A stretch of DNA of 64,000 nt from Streptomyces tagetis (GCF_018069565.1 NZ_JAGPNL010000009.1:1-64000); one strand, 5' to 3'. Positions 1 to 10,265 are shown, counted from the stretch's first letter. Notes: generated by a model not told the origin, from the sequence alone. Program-made: numbers and translations.

Positions 1-132
1 GTCGGGGGGCCGGGGGCGGCCGGCGGGGCCGCGGGGGGACCGGGCGCCGGGTCCGGGCTGCCGCCGTCCGCCGGGGCGGACGGGCCGGGCGGGTCCGGGC
101 ACGCGTCGGCGCGGCGGTTGCCTGTCGGACAC
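1..132 (-). CDS. ftsI: FtsI / PBP3 septal transpeptidase, N-terminal fragment
   Basis: Only the first 44 codons are present; the gene runs off the left edge of the window. A GTG at 132 opens a frame encoding an Arg/Pro-rich cytoplasmic tail beginning MSDRQPPRRRVPGPARP. An AGGTGA-type Shine-Dalgarno lies just upstream and overlaps the ftsL stop codon, so the two genes are probably translationally coupled. The product should be the division-specific penicillin-binding protein that crosslinks septal peptidoglycan. No catalytic domain is visible here. The identity rests on the start context and on the position after rsmH and ftsL, which is the usual dcw order. Confidence 0.75.
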   Translation of the reverse strand, partial: MSDRQPPRRRVPGPARPVRPGGRRQPGPGARSPRGPAGRPRPPD

Positions 133-137
133 TTCCG

Positions 138-758
138 TCACCTGCCGGGGGTCGGGGTCGGGAGGGGGCTGCCCGCCGCGGTGGGGGCGGGGGTGGGTCC
201 GGGCGGCTCGGTGCCGGGTGGCGCCGTGCCGGGGGTGGCGGCCGGGTCGGTGGCGGGCGGCTCGCCGGTGGCCGAGGGGCCGGTGGACGGGCCGATGGCG
301 GAGGGGCCGGTGGAGGCGTCGGTGGCGCCCGGCGACGGGGTCGGCGCCTCGGGGGCGACGGGCTGGGAGGTGGCCGGGGCCGGCGGGGTGGCCGCGGGGC
401 TCGGCGAGCCCTTGACCTTGCCGTCGGGGCCGAGGAAGGCGGGATCGCCGCCGGGGACCATGCCCAGCTCGCCCGCGCGCCGGTGCAGGGCCTGGGGGGC
501 CGCGTAGGCGTCGATGTCCCGCTGGAGGGCCTGCTCCTCGTCGGTGAGGCTCTTCGTCTCCCGTTTCAGGTCGTCGAGCTGGAAGGAGCCCTCGCTCAGC
601 GCCGAGTTCAGCATCAGCAGGCCGATCAGCCCGCCGCCGAGCAGCACGACGACCAGGAGGACGAAGGGCGCCCTGGCCGCCTGGCCGCGTCCGCCGCCGG
701 GCGGGAGGAGCCGGGCGAGCCGGGCGGCCCGCCCCTTCAGTTCGGGTTTCCCGCTCAC
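138..758 (-). CDS. ftsL: FtsL-like septum formation initiator
   Basis: This 206-residue bitopic membrane protein fits FtsL of the divisome. Residues 1-30 are basic and cytoplasmic, residues 31-50 form one strong membrane span, and residues 57-92 are charged and heptad-like (coiled coil), as expected for pairing with FtsB/DivIC. From about residue 118 the tail is rich in Pro, Ala, Thr and Ser with GPS/GPST repeats and is probably disordered outside the membrane. FtsL proteins are normally near 100-120 residues, so the long tail is an actinobacterial-style extension. I chose the GTG at 758, preceded by a GGAGGG ribosome site; an upstream in-frame extension would overlap rsmH. The gene lies 49 bases after rsmH. 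Confidence 0.85.
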   Translation of the reverse strand: MSGKPELKGRAARLARLLPPGGGRGQAARAPFVLLVVVLLGGGLIGLLMLNSALSEGSFQLDDLKRETKSLTDEEQALQRDIDAYAAPQALHRRAGELGMVPGGDPAFLGPDGKVKGSPSPAATPPAPATSQPVAPEAPTPSPGATDASTGPSAIGPSTGPSATGEPPATDPAATPGTAPPGTEPPGPTPAPTAAGSPLPTPTPGR

Positions 759-807
759 ATACCCTCCCCGCCGCCGGGACGGCGCGTCCGCACTCGCCTG
801 GCCGGCC

Positions 808-1764
808 TCACTCGACGTCCTCCCTGATGCGCTCGGCCCCGCGCAGCCGGGCCGGCGCCGCCCGCCGGTTCTCGGCGATCTCCTCCTCGGTGGGAAGTTC
901 GGCACCGCGGGTGAGCAGCTTGAGCCGCGGCGCGTACCGCTCCGGCACGACGGGCAGTCCGGGCGGCGCGGTGACGGCGGCGCCGGCCGAGAGGACCTGC
1001 TTGACCAGCCGGTCCTCCAGCGACTGGTACGACAGCACCGCGATCCGGCCGCCGACCGCGAGGGCGCGCACCGCGGCCGGAACGGCCCGCTCCAGGACCG
1101 ACAGCTCGCCGTTGACCTCGATGCGCAGCGCCTGGAAGGTGCGCTTGGCCGGGTTGCCGCCGGTGCGCTTGGCGGCCTGCGGCAGCGCGTCGCGGATCAG
1201 CTCGACCAGCCGGGCGCTGGTGGTGAAGGGCTCCTTCTCCCGTTCGCGCACGATCGCCGAGACGATGCGCCGGGCCTGCTTCTCCTCGCCGTAGGCGCGC
1301 AGGATGCGCACCAGGTCGCCGGGCGGGTAGGTGTTGAGGACCTCGGCGGCGCTCATGCCTGCCGTCTGGTCCATCCGCATGTCCAGCGGGGCGTCCTGCG
1401 CGTAGGCGAAGCCGCGGCCGGCCTCGTCGAGCTGCATGGACGACACGCCGAGGTCGAAGAGCACGCCCTGCACGCGGGGCAGGCCGAGCCGGTCCAGGAC
1501 CTCGGGCAGTTCGTCGTAGACGGCGTGGACCAGGGTGGCGCGCTCCCCGTAGCCGGCCAGCCGCTCGCCGGACAGGCGCAGGGCCTGTGGGTCCCGGTCG
1601 AGGGCGACCAGCCGCGCCCCGGGGAAGCGGTCGAGCAGGGCCTGGCTGTGTCCGCCGAGCCCGAGCGTGCAGTCCACGACCACCGCCCCCGGTTCCTGGA
1701 GCGCGGGTGCCAGCAGGTCCAGGCACCGCTGGAGCATCACCGGGACGTGTCGACTCTGGCTCAA
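808..1764 (-). CDS. rsmH: 16S rRNA m4C1402 methyltransferase RsmH (MraW)
   Basis: RsmH uses S-adenosylmethionine to methylate N4 of C1402 in 16S rRNA at the decoding centre. The 318-residue product has the usual family length. It opens with SQSRHVPVMLQRCLDLL and carries the SAM-binding DCTLGLGGHS motif near residues 31-40, followed by VALDRDPQAL. The family motif DLGVSSMQLDE is near residue 104, and NPAKRTFQALRIEVN is near residue 203. The start is a TTG at 1764 with AGAGG about 11 bases upstream. It is the first gene of the dcw segment here, transcribed toward ftsL and ftsI. Confidence 0.95.
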   Translation of the reverse strand: MSQSRHVPVMLQRCLDLLAPALQEPGAVVVDCTLGLGGHSQALLDRFPGARLVALDRDPQALRLSGERLAGYGERATLVHAVYDELPEVLDRLGLPRVQGVLFDLGVSSMQLDEAGRGFAYAQDAPLDMRMDQTAGMSAAEVLNTYPPGDLVRILRAYGEEKQARRIVSAIVREREKEPFTTSARLVELIRDALPQAAKRTGGNPAKRTFQALRIEVNGELSVLERAVPAAVRALAVGGRIAVLSYQSLEDRLVKQVLSAGAAVTAPPGLPVVPERYAPRLKLLTRGAELPTEEEIAENRRAAPARLRGAERIREDVE

Positions 1765-2191
1765 GTGGGGCGGCCTCTCGGGTCCGGCACGGCGTCACGT
1801 ACCGCCGGGTCCCCTCCCGCTCGCTCGGAAGGGGAGACCTGCCGGCGCCGAAAGCGTCAGCCGGCCGGGAGCGGGAGGAGGCCGAGCCGTACGTACGCGC
1901 CGCGCACGTGGGGAGAGCTGGCGGGATCTCGCCCAGCTCTCCGGGGTGTTCAGTCCAGCGGGGAGAGCCTCGCCTCCCGCTTCGCGTCACTTTAGTCGAC
2001 CGGGTCGCCCGGTCAATCAACCGGCCTGCGCGTCGCGGACACCGTCGTCCGCAAACCGGTGCACCGCGCCTTTTCACCCGTACGGGCACATTCACACCGC
2101 CCTGTGGGTTGGCTCACAACAAGGCTCGATGACGTTCTTTGTCCCGCTTCACAGCGGGCTACGGGCCTGGTCGGCCAGTAACGTCATGGTT
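1765..2191. promoter_or_regulatory. Divergent intergenic region, rsmH / carbonic anhydrase, two hairpins
   Basis: These 427 bases separate rsmH (minus) from the carbonic anhydrase gene (plus) and contain no credible gene on either strand. Two perfect inverted repeats are visible. GGAGAGCTGG at 1912-1921 pairs with 1933-1942, and GACCGGG at 1998-2004 pairs with 2008-2014. Both lie in what should be the leader or promoter of the dcw transcript. The plus-strand gene appears to have a leaderless promoter: TAACGT at 2179-2184, seven bases before its ATG. No mraZ gene lies upstream of rsmH, although many bacteria have one at this point. Confidence 0.55.
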
Positions 2192-2740
2192 ATGACGACT
2201 TCTGCATCGGTTCCCACAGGCTCCGAATCCGCCATAGGGCGTGAAGGCACCGTCACCGACCGGCTCGTCGAGGCGAACGCGGAATACGCCGCCGCGTTCA
2301 CCGATCCCGGGATGGACGCCCGTCCCGTTCAGCGCGTGGCCGTCGTCGCCTGTATGGACGCACGGCTCGACCTGCACGCCGCACTCGGCCTTCACCTCGG
2401 TGACTGCCACACCATCCGCAACGCGGGCGGCGTCGTCACCGACGACGTCATCCGCTCCCTCACCATCAGCCAGCGTGCCCTGGGCACCCGCAGCATCGCC
2501 CTCATCCACCACACCGGCTGCGGCCTGGAGTCGCTCACCGAGGAGTTCCGGCACGAGCTGGAGATGGAGGTCGGCCAGCGCCCCGCGTGGGCGGTGGAGT
2601 CCTTCCGCGACGTCGACCAGGACGTACGCCAGTCGATGAAGCGGGTGCGCACTTCGCCGTTCCTGCTGCACACCGGGGACGTCCGTGGTTTCGTCTTCGA
2701 TGTGCGGACGGGCCTGCTGCGCGAGGTCGACCCCGCCTGA
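2192..2740 (+). CDS. Beta-class carbonic anhydrase
   Basis: This 182-residue protein fits a beta-carbonic anhydrase, which interconverts carbon dioxide and bicarbonate. The zinc-site motif CMDAR gives Cys54, Asp56 and Arg58, and HHTGC supplies His107 and Cys110. The length matches the short bacterial forms. The start is the ATG at 2192 rather than the in-frame ATG at 2186: a TAACGT hexamer ends seven bases before 2192, no ribosome site is present, and the resulting start MTTSASVPTG is the form I recall from related streptomycetes. It stands alone, 258 bases before the MoxR operon. Confidence 0.9.
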   Translation: MTTSASVPTGSESAIGREGTVTDRLVEANAEYAAAFTDPGMDARPVQRVAVVACMDARLDLHAALGLHLGDCHTIRNAGGVVTDDVIRSLTISQRALGTRSIALIHHTGCGLESLTEEFRHELEMEVGQRPAWAVESFRDVDQDVRQSMKRVRTSPFLLHTGDVRGFVFDVRTGLLREVDPA

Positions 2741-2813
2741 CCGGCCCGGCCGCTGCGACACCCGTCCCCGTGTGCCGTCACCGATGCCGCAAGACCCGAC
2801 ATAACGCGGCGAG

Positions 2814-2822
2814 TTGTCCACA
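2814..2822 (+). promoter_or_regulatory. Perfect DnaA-box-like 9-mer
   Basis: TTGTCCACA matches the preferred Streptomyces DnaA box exactly. It is a single copy in the 257-bp gap before the MoxR gene. A 9-mer can occur by chance, so a functional site is only a possibility. Confidence 0.3.
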
Positions 2823-2997
2823 GGCGAGTGACACGAATCGGTAACGGCGGCAAGAATGCGGGGAGTGGCCCCGCGCGGGACCGTGGATTCCGCGAGGTGC
2901 CGCTACGGGGTGGGCCGTCCCGTGACACGGGGACCGGCCGGGAAAGCTGGGGTAGCCCCGCTCCTCGGGAGCGTGGGGAAGGGCCGAGGAGGGCCGG

Positions 2998-4055
<1,058 letters not shown>

Positions 4056-4059
<4 letters not shown>

Positions 4060-5405
4060 TGGAGGACGGGGGGACGCGCCGGCCGGACGGGGACGGGGGC
4101 GGCGGGGTCCGCGCCACCCTGGCCGGACTGACCACCCGGGGGCGTTCCTTCCTGGCCGCCGGGGTCGCCGCCGCCGTCTGCGCCTACGTCCTCGGCCAGG
4201 GCGACCTGCTCCGGGTCGGCCTGCTGCTGGGGGTGCTGCCACTGGCCTGCGCCGCGGTGCTGCACCGCACCCGCCACCGGGTCGCCGGCGGGCGCCGCCT
4301 CGCCCCCGCCCGGGTGCCCGCCGCCGGCGAGGCCCGGGTGCACCTGCGTGTCGAGAACGTCTCGCGGCTGCCCACCGGCCTGCTGATGCTCCAGGACCGG
4401 GTGCCCTACGTGCTCGGCCCGCGCCCCCGCTTCGTACTGGACCGGGTCGAGCCGGGCGGGCGCCGGGAGGTCTCCTACCGGGTCCGCTCCGACCTGCGCG
4501 GACGCTATCCGCTGGGCCCGCTCCAGTTGCGGCTGACCGATCCCTTCGGGATGTGCGAGCTGACCCGGTCCTTCTCCGCCGAGGACACCCTGACCGTCGT
4601 CCCGCGCGTGGAGGCGCTGCCGCCGGTCCCGCTGAGCGGCGAGTCCCAGGGCCGCGGCGACGGGCTGCGGCGCGCGCTCGCCCTGGCCGGTGACGACGAC
4701 GTGATACCGCGCGGCTACCGGCACGGCGACGACCTGCGCCGGGTGCACTGGCGGTCCACCGCGCGCCACGGGGAGCTGATGGTGCGCCGCGAGGAGCAGC
4801 CGCGGCGGGCCCGCTGCACGGTCCTCCTGGACACCCGCCGCACGGCCTTCGAGGGCGCCGGGCCCGACTCGGCCTTCGAGTGGGCCGTCGCGGGCGCCGC
4901 CTCCGTCCTGGTGCACATGCTGGAACGGGGCTTCTCGGTGCGGCTGCTGACCGACACCGGCGCCTCGGTGCCGGGCGAGGGCGCCGACGGCTTCACCACC
5001 GGCGGCGGCGCCGACACGGCCGGGCTGCTGATGGACACCCTCGCGGTGGTCGGGCACTCCGACCACACCGGCCTGTCCCGGGCCCACGACGCGCTGCGCG
5101 GTGGGAGCGGGGGGCTGCTGGTGGCGTTCTTCGGGGACCTCGACGAGGAGCAGGCCGCCGTCGCCGCCACGCTGCGCCACCGCGGCGGCGGCGCGATCGC
5201 CTTCGTCCTGGACCGTGCCGAGTGGCGCGGGGAACCGGCGCCGGCCACCGCGCCGGACGGGGACGGGGAGCCGCCGCGGCTGCTGCGCGAGGCGGGGTGG
5301 ACCGTGGTCGGCGTCCCCCGCGGCACCCCGCTGGCGGAGCTGTGGCGCCGGGCCGACCGCGAGCGCGGCGGCCTCACGCCGGCCGCCGGGGAGGACGGAC
5401 GATGA
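4056..5405 (+). CDS. DUF58 domain membrane protein
   Basis: This 449-residue protein has two hydrophobic spans near residues 30-65 and a C-terminal DUF58 domain. The hallmark segment is HGDDLRRVHWRSTARHGELMVRREEQ around residues 225-250. DUF58 proteins have a von Willebrand A-like fold and accompany MoxR ATPases; the biochemical role is unproven. The GTG at 4056 and the ATG at 4059 are both possible starts and both overlap the MoxR stop. The gene ends in an ATGA overlap with the transglutaminase gene, which implies a fixed stoichiometry of the three products. Confidence 0.88.
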
Positions 5406-7786
5406 GCGGGCAGGCACGAGTGGCGCTGTGCGCCTGGGCGGCCACGCTGATGACGGCGTGCGCGCTGCTGCCGCTGGTCGACCCGGCCACCTGGATCGTG
5501 CAGGCCGGCTTCCTGCTGGCGGTCCAGTCCGGGGTGGGCGCGGTGGCCCGGCGGGTGCCGCTGGCCCGGCCGCTGACCGTCGCCGCGCAGGCCGTGACCG
5601 GCGTGCTGCTGCTGACCGTGGCCTTCGCCCGCCAGGAGGCCCTCGCCGGGCTGATCCCCGGTCCGGAGGCCGTCGGGCGGGTCGGCGCGCTGCTGCGCCA
5701 GGGCGCCGACGACATCGCCCGGTACGCGATCCCGGCGCCGCTGGAGTCGGACGGCATCCGGCTCATGCTGGTCGGCGGCGTGCTGGTGATCGGCCTGCTG
5801 GTGGACACCCTGGCGGTGACCTTCCGCAGCGCCGCCCCGGCCGGGCTGCCGCTGCTCGCGCTGTACTCGGTGGCCGCCGGGCTCTCCGAGGGCGGCGCCG
5901 ACTGGCTGTGGTTCCTCCTGGCCGCGGCGGGGTATCTGACGCTGCTGCTCGCCGAGGGCCGCGACCGGCTGACGCGGTGGGGGCGGGTCTTCGGCGGGCC
6001 GCAGCGCACCGCCGGGGAGCCCGCGGGCCCCTCGGCGCCGATGCGCACCGGGCGGCGGATCGGCGCGTTCGCGCTGGGCATCGCCCTGGTGGTGCCCCTG
6101 GCGCTGCCCGCGCTGGAGGGCGGTCTGCTGGACAGCGCCCGCACGGCCGGCAACGGCGGCGGGGGCGGCGGCACCATCTCGGCGGTGAACCCGCTGGTCT
6201 CCCTCCGGGACAGCCTCAACGTGGACGAGGACCGCGAGGTGCTCTCCCTCACCACCGACGCGGCGGACGTCTCCGACCTGTACCTGCGGATCGTCTCCCT
6301 GGACGATTTCGACGGCACCACCTGGAAGCCGTCCAAGCGGCACATCACCTCCGTGCCGGACGGCGCCTTCCCCACGCCCGTGGGGCTCGGCCCCGACGTG
6401 GAGCGCCGGCAGACGGTGACCACGGTGTCGGCGGCGGACTGGTACGCGCAGGACTGGCTGCCGATGCCGTATCCGCCCAGCGCGGTACGGGTGGCCGGCC
6501 ACTGGCGCTACGAACCGGTCGGCATGACCCTGGTCGGCGACCACGGCCAGAACACCCGCGGGATGACGTACGAGGTGCGCAGCCTGGACGTGCGCCCGAC
6601 GGCGGAGCGGCTCGCCGCGGCGCCCCGGCCGCCGGAGGGGCTGCTGCGGGAGTTCACGGAGCTGCCCGGCTCGCTGCCGGGGGTGGTCGCCGAGACCGCC
6701 CGCGAGGTGACGGCGGGCGCGTCGAACGCGTACGAGCGGGCCGTCGCGCTCCAGGAGTTCTTCGCCACCGAGGGCGGCTTCGTCTACGACACACAGGTGG
6801 AGGTCGGCAGCGGTTCGCAGGCCATAGCCCGGTTCCTGCGGACCCGGCGCGGCTTCTGCGTGCACTTCTCCTTCTCCATGGCGGCGATGGCCCGCACCCT
6901 CGGCATACCGGCCCGGGTGGCGGTCGGCTTCGCGCCGGGCACCCCGCAGGGGGACGGTTCGGTGTCGGTGGGGCTGCGGGACGCGCACGCCTGGCCCGAG
7001 CTGTACTTCGAGGGCGTGGGCTGGACCCGGTTCGAGCCGACGCCGACCCGGGGCTCGGCGCCCTCGTACACGCTGCCGGAGGCGCCGGGGAGCGCGGTGC
7101 CGGACCCGGCGGAGCCGTCCCGGGACGCGCGGGCGGAGCCGTCGGCGGCGCCCTCGGCGAGCGACGGGTGCTCGGCCGAGGACAAGAAGGCCGAGGCGTG
7201 CGCGAGCGAGTCCGCGGTGGCCGTGCCGGTGGCAGGCGACGGCGGCCCCGGCGGGTACGCGGTGCTGGGCTGGACGCTGGCCGGGCTCGCGGTGCTGCTG
7301 CTGCCGCCGGCGCCGATGCTGTGGCGGCTGCGGACGCGGTCGGTGCGGCTGGGGGCGCACGGGCGCGGTGCGGCGGACGCGGCGCCGCACGCCCTGGCGG
7401 TCTGGCAGGAGCTGGGCGACACCGCGTGGGATCTCGGCATCCCGCCCGACGGGTCGCTGACGCCGCGCGGGGCCGCGGGGCGGATCGTCCGGCTGGGGCG
7501 CCTGGACGAGGAGGCCGCGGCGGCGGTGCACCGGGTGGCCCGCGCGGTGGAGGAGGCGCTGTACGCTCCCCGGCCGCGTCCGGTGGAGGGCCTGGCGCGG
7601 GACGCCGACCGGGCGGCGGCGGGGCTGCGGGCCTCGGTGGGCCGGGGCACGCGGCTGCGGGCACGAATCGCCCCGCGTTCGGCCGTCCGGGTGGTGTGGG
7701 CCGTCTCGGCCCGGTGGGCGGCCCTGCGGGACCGCGTCCGCCCGGCGCTGCGGCCCCTGCGCAAGGTCCCGGGCCTGCGCGGCTGA
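5402..7786 (+). CDS. Membrane-anchored transglutaminase-like protein (DUF3488/TGase/DUF4129)
   Basis: The 794-residue product has about six N-terminal membrane spans (first 230 residues), an extracytoplasmic transglutaminase-like domain, a Ser/Ala/Pro-rich linker, one membrane span near residues 615-640, and a C-terminal cytoplasmic domain of DUF4129 type. The catalytic Cys is Cys486 in RRGFCVHFSFSMAAMAR and the His is His529 in RDAHAWPELYFEGVGW. These proteins are thought to act on cell-surface proteins or peptidoglycan; the substrate is unknown. The ATG at 5402 overlaps the DUF58 stop (ATGA). The operon ends at a strong hairpin at 7942-7976. Confidence 0.9.
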   Translation: MSGQARVALCAWAATLMTACALLPLVDPATWIVQAGFLLAVQSGVGAVARRVPLARPLTVAAQAVTGVLLLTVAFARQEALAGLIPGPEAVGRVGALLRQGADDIARYAIPAPLESDGIRLMLVGGVLVIGLLVDTLAVTFRSAAPAGLPLLALYSVAAGLSEGGADWLWFLLAAAGYLTLLLAEGRDRLTRWGRVFGGPQRTAGEPAGPSAPMRTGRRIGAFALGIALVVPLALPALEGGLLDSARTAGNGGGGGGTISAVNPLVSLRDSLNVDEDREVLSLTTDAADVSDLYLRIVSLDDFDGTTWKPSKRHITSVPDGAFPTPVGLGPDVERRQTVTTVSAADWYAQDWLPMPYPPSAVRVAGHWRYEPVGMTLVGDHGQNTRGMTYEVRSLDVRPTAERLAAAPRPPEGLLREFTELPGSLPGVVAETAREVTAGASNAYERAVALQEFFATEGGFVYDTQVEVGSGSQAIARFLRTRRGFCVHFSFSMAAMARTLGIPARVAVGFAPGTPQGDGSVSVGLRDAHAWPELYFEGVGWTRFEPTPTRGSAPSYTLPEAPGSAVPDPAEPSRDARAEPSAAPSASDGCSAEDKKAEACASESAVAVPVAGDGGPGGYAVLGWTLAGLAVLLLPPAPMLWRLRTRSVRLGAHGRGAADAAPHALAVWQELGDTAWDLGIPPDGSLTPRGAAGRIVRLGRLDEEAAAAVHRVARAVEEALYAPRPRPVEGLARDADRAAAGLRASVGRGTRLRARIAPRSAVRVVWAVSARWAALRDRVRPALRPLRKVPGLRG

Positions 7787-7941
7787 CCGGGCGGCGGACG
7801 CGGCCGGGCCCCGGGGAGCCGGGGGCCCGGCCGTGAGGCGCGTACGGGCGGCGGGTGTGCGGAAGCGGGCATGCGGGGCGGGGATGCGGGGGCCGGACAG
7901 CGGGGGTCGGCCGGGCGCTTCGGCGGCGGGCGCACACGGGT

Positions 7942-7976
7942 GAGGGGGTGACCACCCGGTGGGTGGTCACCCCCTC
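7942..7976. terminator. Bidirectional hairpin terminator
   Basis: The arms 7942-7957 and 7961-7976 are a perfect 16-bp inverted repeat with a 3-base loop. It lies between the converging transglutaminase (plus) and DUF3040 (minus) genes and can serve both. No T-tract follows, which is usual for Streptomyces. Confidence 0.85.
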
Positions 7977-8013
7977 GAACCGTCTGTGCGGGGCGCTGGG
8001 CGGGTGCCGGGGC

Positions 8014-8412
8014 TCAGTGGCCCTGCTGCTCGTCCCTGCGCCGCTGCCAGCGCTCCTCTATCCGGTCCATCACGGAACGCCGCCGGCGCCCCTGACCGCG
8101 TGGCTGTGGCCCGGTACCCGGGGGCGGCTGCTCGCCCGGCTTGGGGGCCTTGCGCCAGCCGGTCACCGCGAGGACGGCGCAGCCCAGCATGACGAGGAAT
8201 CCCACCACGCTGAGCCAGACCTGCTTGGCGACCATACCGGCCATGAGGAGCGCAATTCCTACGAGGAAGCCCGCGACCGCCTGGTAGACCCGACGCCGGG
8301 TGTACGTACGCAGCCCGCTTCCCTCGAGCGCCGACGCGAACTTGGGATCTTCGGCGTACAGCGCTCGCTCCATCTGCTCGAGCATGCGCTGCTCGTGCTC
8401 CGAGAGCGGCAC
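8014..8412 (-). CDS. DUF3040 small membrane protein
   Basis: This 132-residue actinobacterial protein begins MPLSEHEQRMLEQMERALYAEDPKFA, the hallmark of DUF3040. Two membrane spans lie near residues 42-60 and 64-82, and the C-terminal tail is highly basic (RRRRSVMDRIEERWQRRRDEQ). The GTG at 8412 has a GAGGAGGAC ribosome site. The function is unknown. The family is commonly found near the dcw cluster, so a link to the envelope is possible but unproven. Confidence 0.88.
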   Translation of the reverse strand: MPLSEHEQRMLEQMERALYAEDPKFASALEGSGLRTYTRRRVYQAVAGFLVGIALLMAGMVAKQVWLSVVGFLVMLGCAVLAVTGWRKAPKPGEQPPPGTGPQPRGQGRRRRSVMDRIEERWQRRRDEQQGH

Positions 8413-8689
8413 GGAGTCCTCCTCATCGTGCAGTCGCCGGGGCGACCCGGGGGGTCCCTTCAGGATAGGCAGGGAATCGCCCCCGTGAAACCCGCCCCTC
8501 TACGCCATGTGGCCAACCAGTATCCGCCATGACCACGTCGACTCGTCGAAGTTCCCATTCCCCGACGGCCGACCGGTCATGCCGGAAGGTCTCCCTCGAT
8601 CATACGGCGCCCGGCCCCCGTTCGGGTGGGCTGTGGCGTACTCCATCGACGGCCGCGACGCTGATCAGCGGCCTGTCCCGGTGGGCGGC

Positions 8690-9460
8690 TCAGGCCCCGT
8701 CGGTCCCGCCCGCCTCACCGAGCACGTGAAGCTGGGTGGCCACGGCGTGGAAGGCGGGGAGTTCCGCCGCGGCGGCCTCCAGCTTGAGCAGGGCGTCGTG
8801 GGCTCCGGGCTCGGTGTCGACGAGGACGCCGGGGACGAGGTCGGTGAAGACCCGCACCCCGTGCACGGCGCCGACGCGGAGGCCGGCGGACTCGACGAGG
8901 CCGGTGAGCTGTTCGGCGGTGAAGCGCCGGGGCACCGGGTCGCCGCTGCCCCAGCGGCCGTTCGGATCGTCGAGGGCCCGGTGGGCCTCAGCGAAGTGTC
9001 CGGCGAGGGCGCGGGCGAGGACGGCTCCGCCGAGTCCGGCGGCGAGCAGGCTGAGGACGCCCTCGGGGCGGAGGGCGGCGACCACGTTGCCGAGGCCCTC
9101 GGCCGGGTCGTCCAGGTACTCCAGGACGCCGTGGCACAGGACGGCGTCGTGGCCGCCGCGCTCGACGACCTCGAAGAGGCCCCGGGCGTCGCCCTGGACG
9201 CCGCGCACGCGCTCGGCGACGCCGGCCTCGGCGGCGCGGCGCTCCAGCGCGAACAGGGCGTTGGGGCTGGGGTCGACGACGGTGACGTGGTGGCCGAGGC
9301 GGGCGAGGGGCACGGCGAAGTTGCCGCTGCCGCCGCCGGCGTCCAGGACGTCCAGCGCCTGCCGGCCCGTGGCCTTGACCCGACGGTCGAGGGCGTCCTG
9401 GAGGACCTCCCAGACCACGGCGGTACGGAGGGCGGCACGGGGGCGCATCGGGTCCGGCAC
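8690..9460 (-). CDS. SAM-dependent methyltransferase, class I
   Basis: This 256-residue protein has a Rossmann methyltransferase core. Motif I is VLDAGGGSGNFAVPLARLGHHVTVVDPSPNAL near residues 45-75. VRGVQGDARGL and the motif IV-like HDAVLCHGVLEYLDDP follow. The substrate cannot be inferred. The family is often annotated as CmoA/UbiE-like, but no specificity residues settle this. The GTG at 9460 follows a GAGGAGT site; an in-frame extension upstream to 9634 has weaker coding character and was not used. The neighbouring DUF3040 gene is 277 bases further along the same strand. Confidence 0.85.
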   Translation of the reverse strand: MPDPMRPRAALRTAVVWEVLQDALDRRVKATGRQALDVLDAGGGSGNFAVPLARLGHHVTVVDPSPNALFALERRAAEAGVAERVRGVQGDARGLFEVVERGGHDAVLCHGVLEYLDDPAEGLGNVVAALRPEGVLSLLAAGLGGAVLARALAGHFAEAHRALDDPNGRWGSGDPVPRRFTAEQLTGLVESAGLRVGAVHGVRVFTDLVPGVLVDTEPGAHDALLKLEAAAAELPAFHAVATQLHVLGEAGGTDGA

Positions 9461-9660
9461 GGCAGTTGACTCCTCGGCGCGGCCCCGCCCCTGGCACGGG
9501 CGGAGCGAACGGGCTGCCTCCCCCGGACCGGGACGCGGACGGGGACAGGCTTCAGGCGCCTCCCACCCTATTGCCTGCGCCACGGGGACGAACCACCGCG
9601 GCACCCGGCCCCCGGCGCGAGCGGAGGAACCCATCGGAACCCGACCCGGGCCCTCTCCCT

Positions 9661-9704
9661 CCCGCCCCGGGCCCCCGGACCAGGGCCCGGGGGCCCGGGG
9701 CGGG
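9661..9704 (-). terminator. Hairpin terminator of the HEPN-like gene
   Basis: An 18-bp perfect inverted repeat (9661-9678 with 9687-9704) directly abuts the stop codon of the HEPN-like gene at 9705. It should end that transcript before the methyltransferase gene. Confidence 0.8.
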
Positions 9705-10265
9705 TCAGGCGGCGTCGGACGGGCCGGTGGCGGGGCGGCTCTCGCCGGGTGGGCCGGGCGGGCGGGGGGTGGGCAGGAGGGGCTGGAGGGTGAGCAGGCG
9801 CTCGACCAGCCGCAGGAACATCCCCGCGTCGCGTATCAGGTCGTCGGCGGCCCGCGCGTCGGCCGCGCCGCGGATGCCGGCCTCGGCGCGGGCGCGGCGG
9901 GCGGCCCCGGCGGCGAACAGGGCGCACCACTCGGTCAGTTCGGGGGCGATCTCGGGGACGACCTCCCAGGCGCTGCGGATGCGGGCGCGGGCCCGTGGGG
10001 AGGTCTCCGGGCGGCCCCGGGCGGCGAGCACCGCGGCGGCGGCGCGCAGGGCGGCGAGGTGGGCCGTGGCATAGCGCTCGTTGGCGGTGTCGAGGACGGC
10101 GGCCTCGGCCAGCCCGGAACGGGACTGGGCGAGCAGATCGAGGGCGGCCGGCGGGGCGGCGGACCGGCGGAGCACCGGATGCACGTCGCTCGCCGGGCCG
10201 TTCAGTGAGGGGGCAGGGCCGGGCGCGCGGTGCCGCCGGGCGGCGGCTGCGGACGGACGGGCCAT
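9705..10265 (-). CDS. SAV_6107-family HEPN-like protein
   Basis: This 186-residue protein has an Arg/Pro/Ala-rich N-terminus and an all-helical core (about residues 50-165) that contains DLLAQSRSGLAEAAVLDTANERYATAHLAALRAAAAVL. This pattern fits the actinobacterial SAV_6107 group of HEPN-like proteins. HEPN domains are often ribonucleases in toxin systems, but I do not see the Rx4-6H catalytic motif and there is no adjacent nucleotidyltransferase, so a toxin role is not supported. The ATG at 10265 has a clear AGGAGG site. The gene is divergent from the TetR-regulated operon. Confidence 0.7.
   Translation of the reverse strand: MARPSAAAARRHRAPGPAPSLNGPASDVHPVLRRSAAPPAALDLLAQSRSGLAEAAVLDTANERYATAHLAALRAAAAVLAARGRPETSPRARARIRSAWEVVPEIAPELTEWCALFAAGAARRARAEAGIRGAADARAADDLIRDAGMFLRLVERLLTLQPLLPTPRPPGPPGESRPATGPSDAA

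Noticed and set aside
8413..8689. 66-codon plus-strand ORF at 8529 between DUF3040 and methyltransferase genes
   Set aside because: No ribosome site, unbiased codon use and overlap with the methyltransferase 3' end; the 277-bp gap is treated as non-coding.
9705..10265. HEPN toxin-antitoxin module
   Set aside because: No Rx4-6H motif is visible and there is no adjacent nucleotidyltransferase or antitoxin gene.
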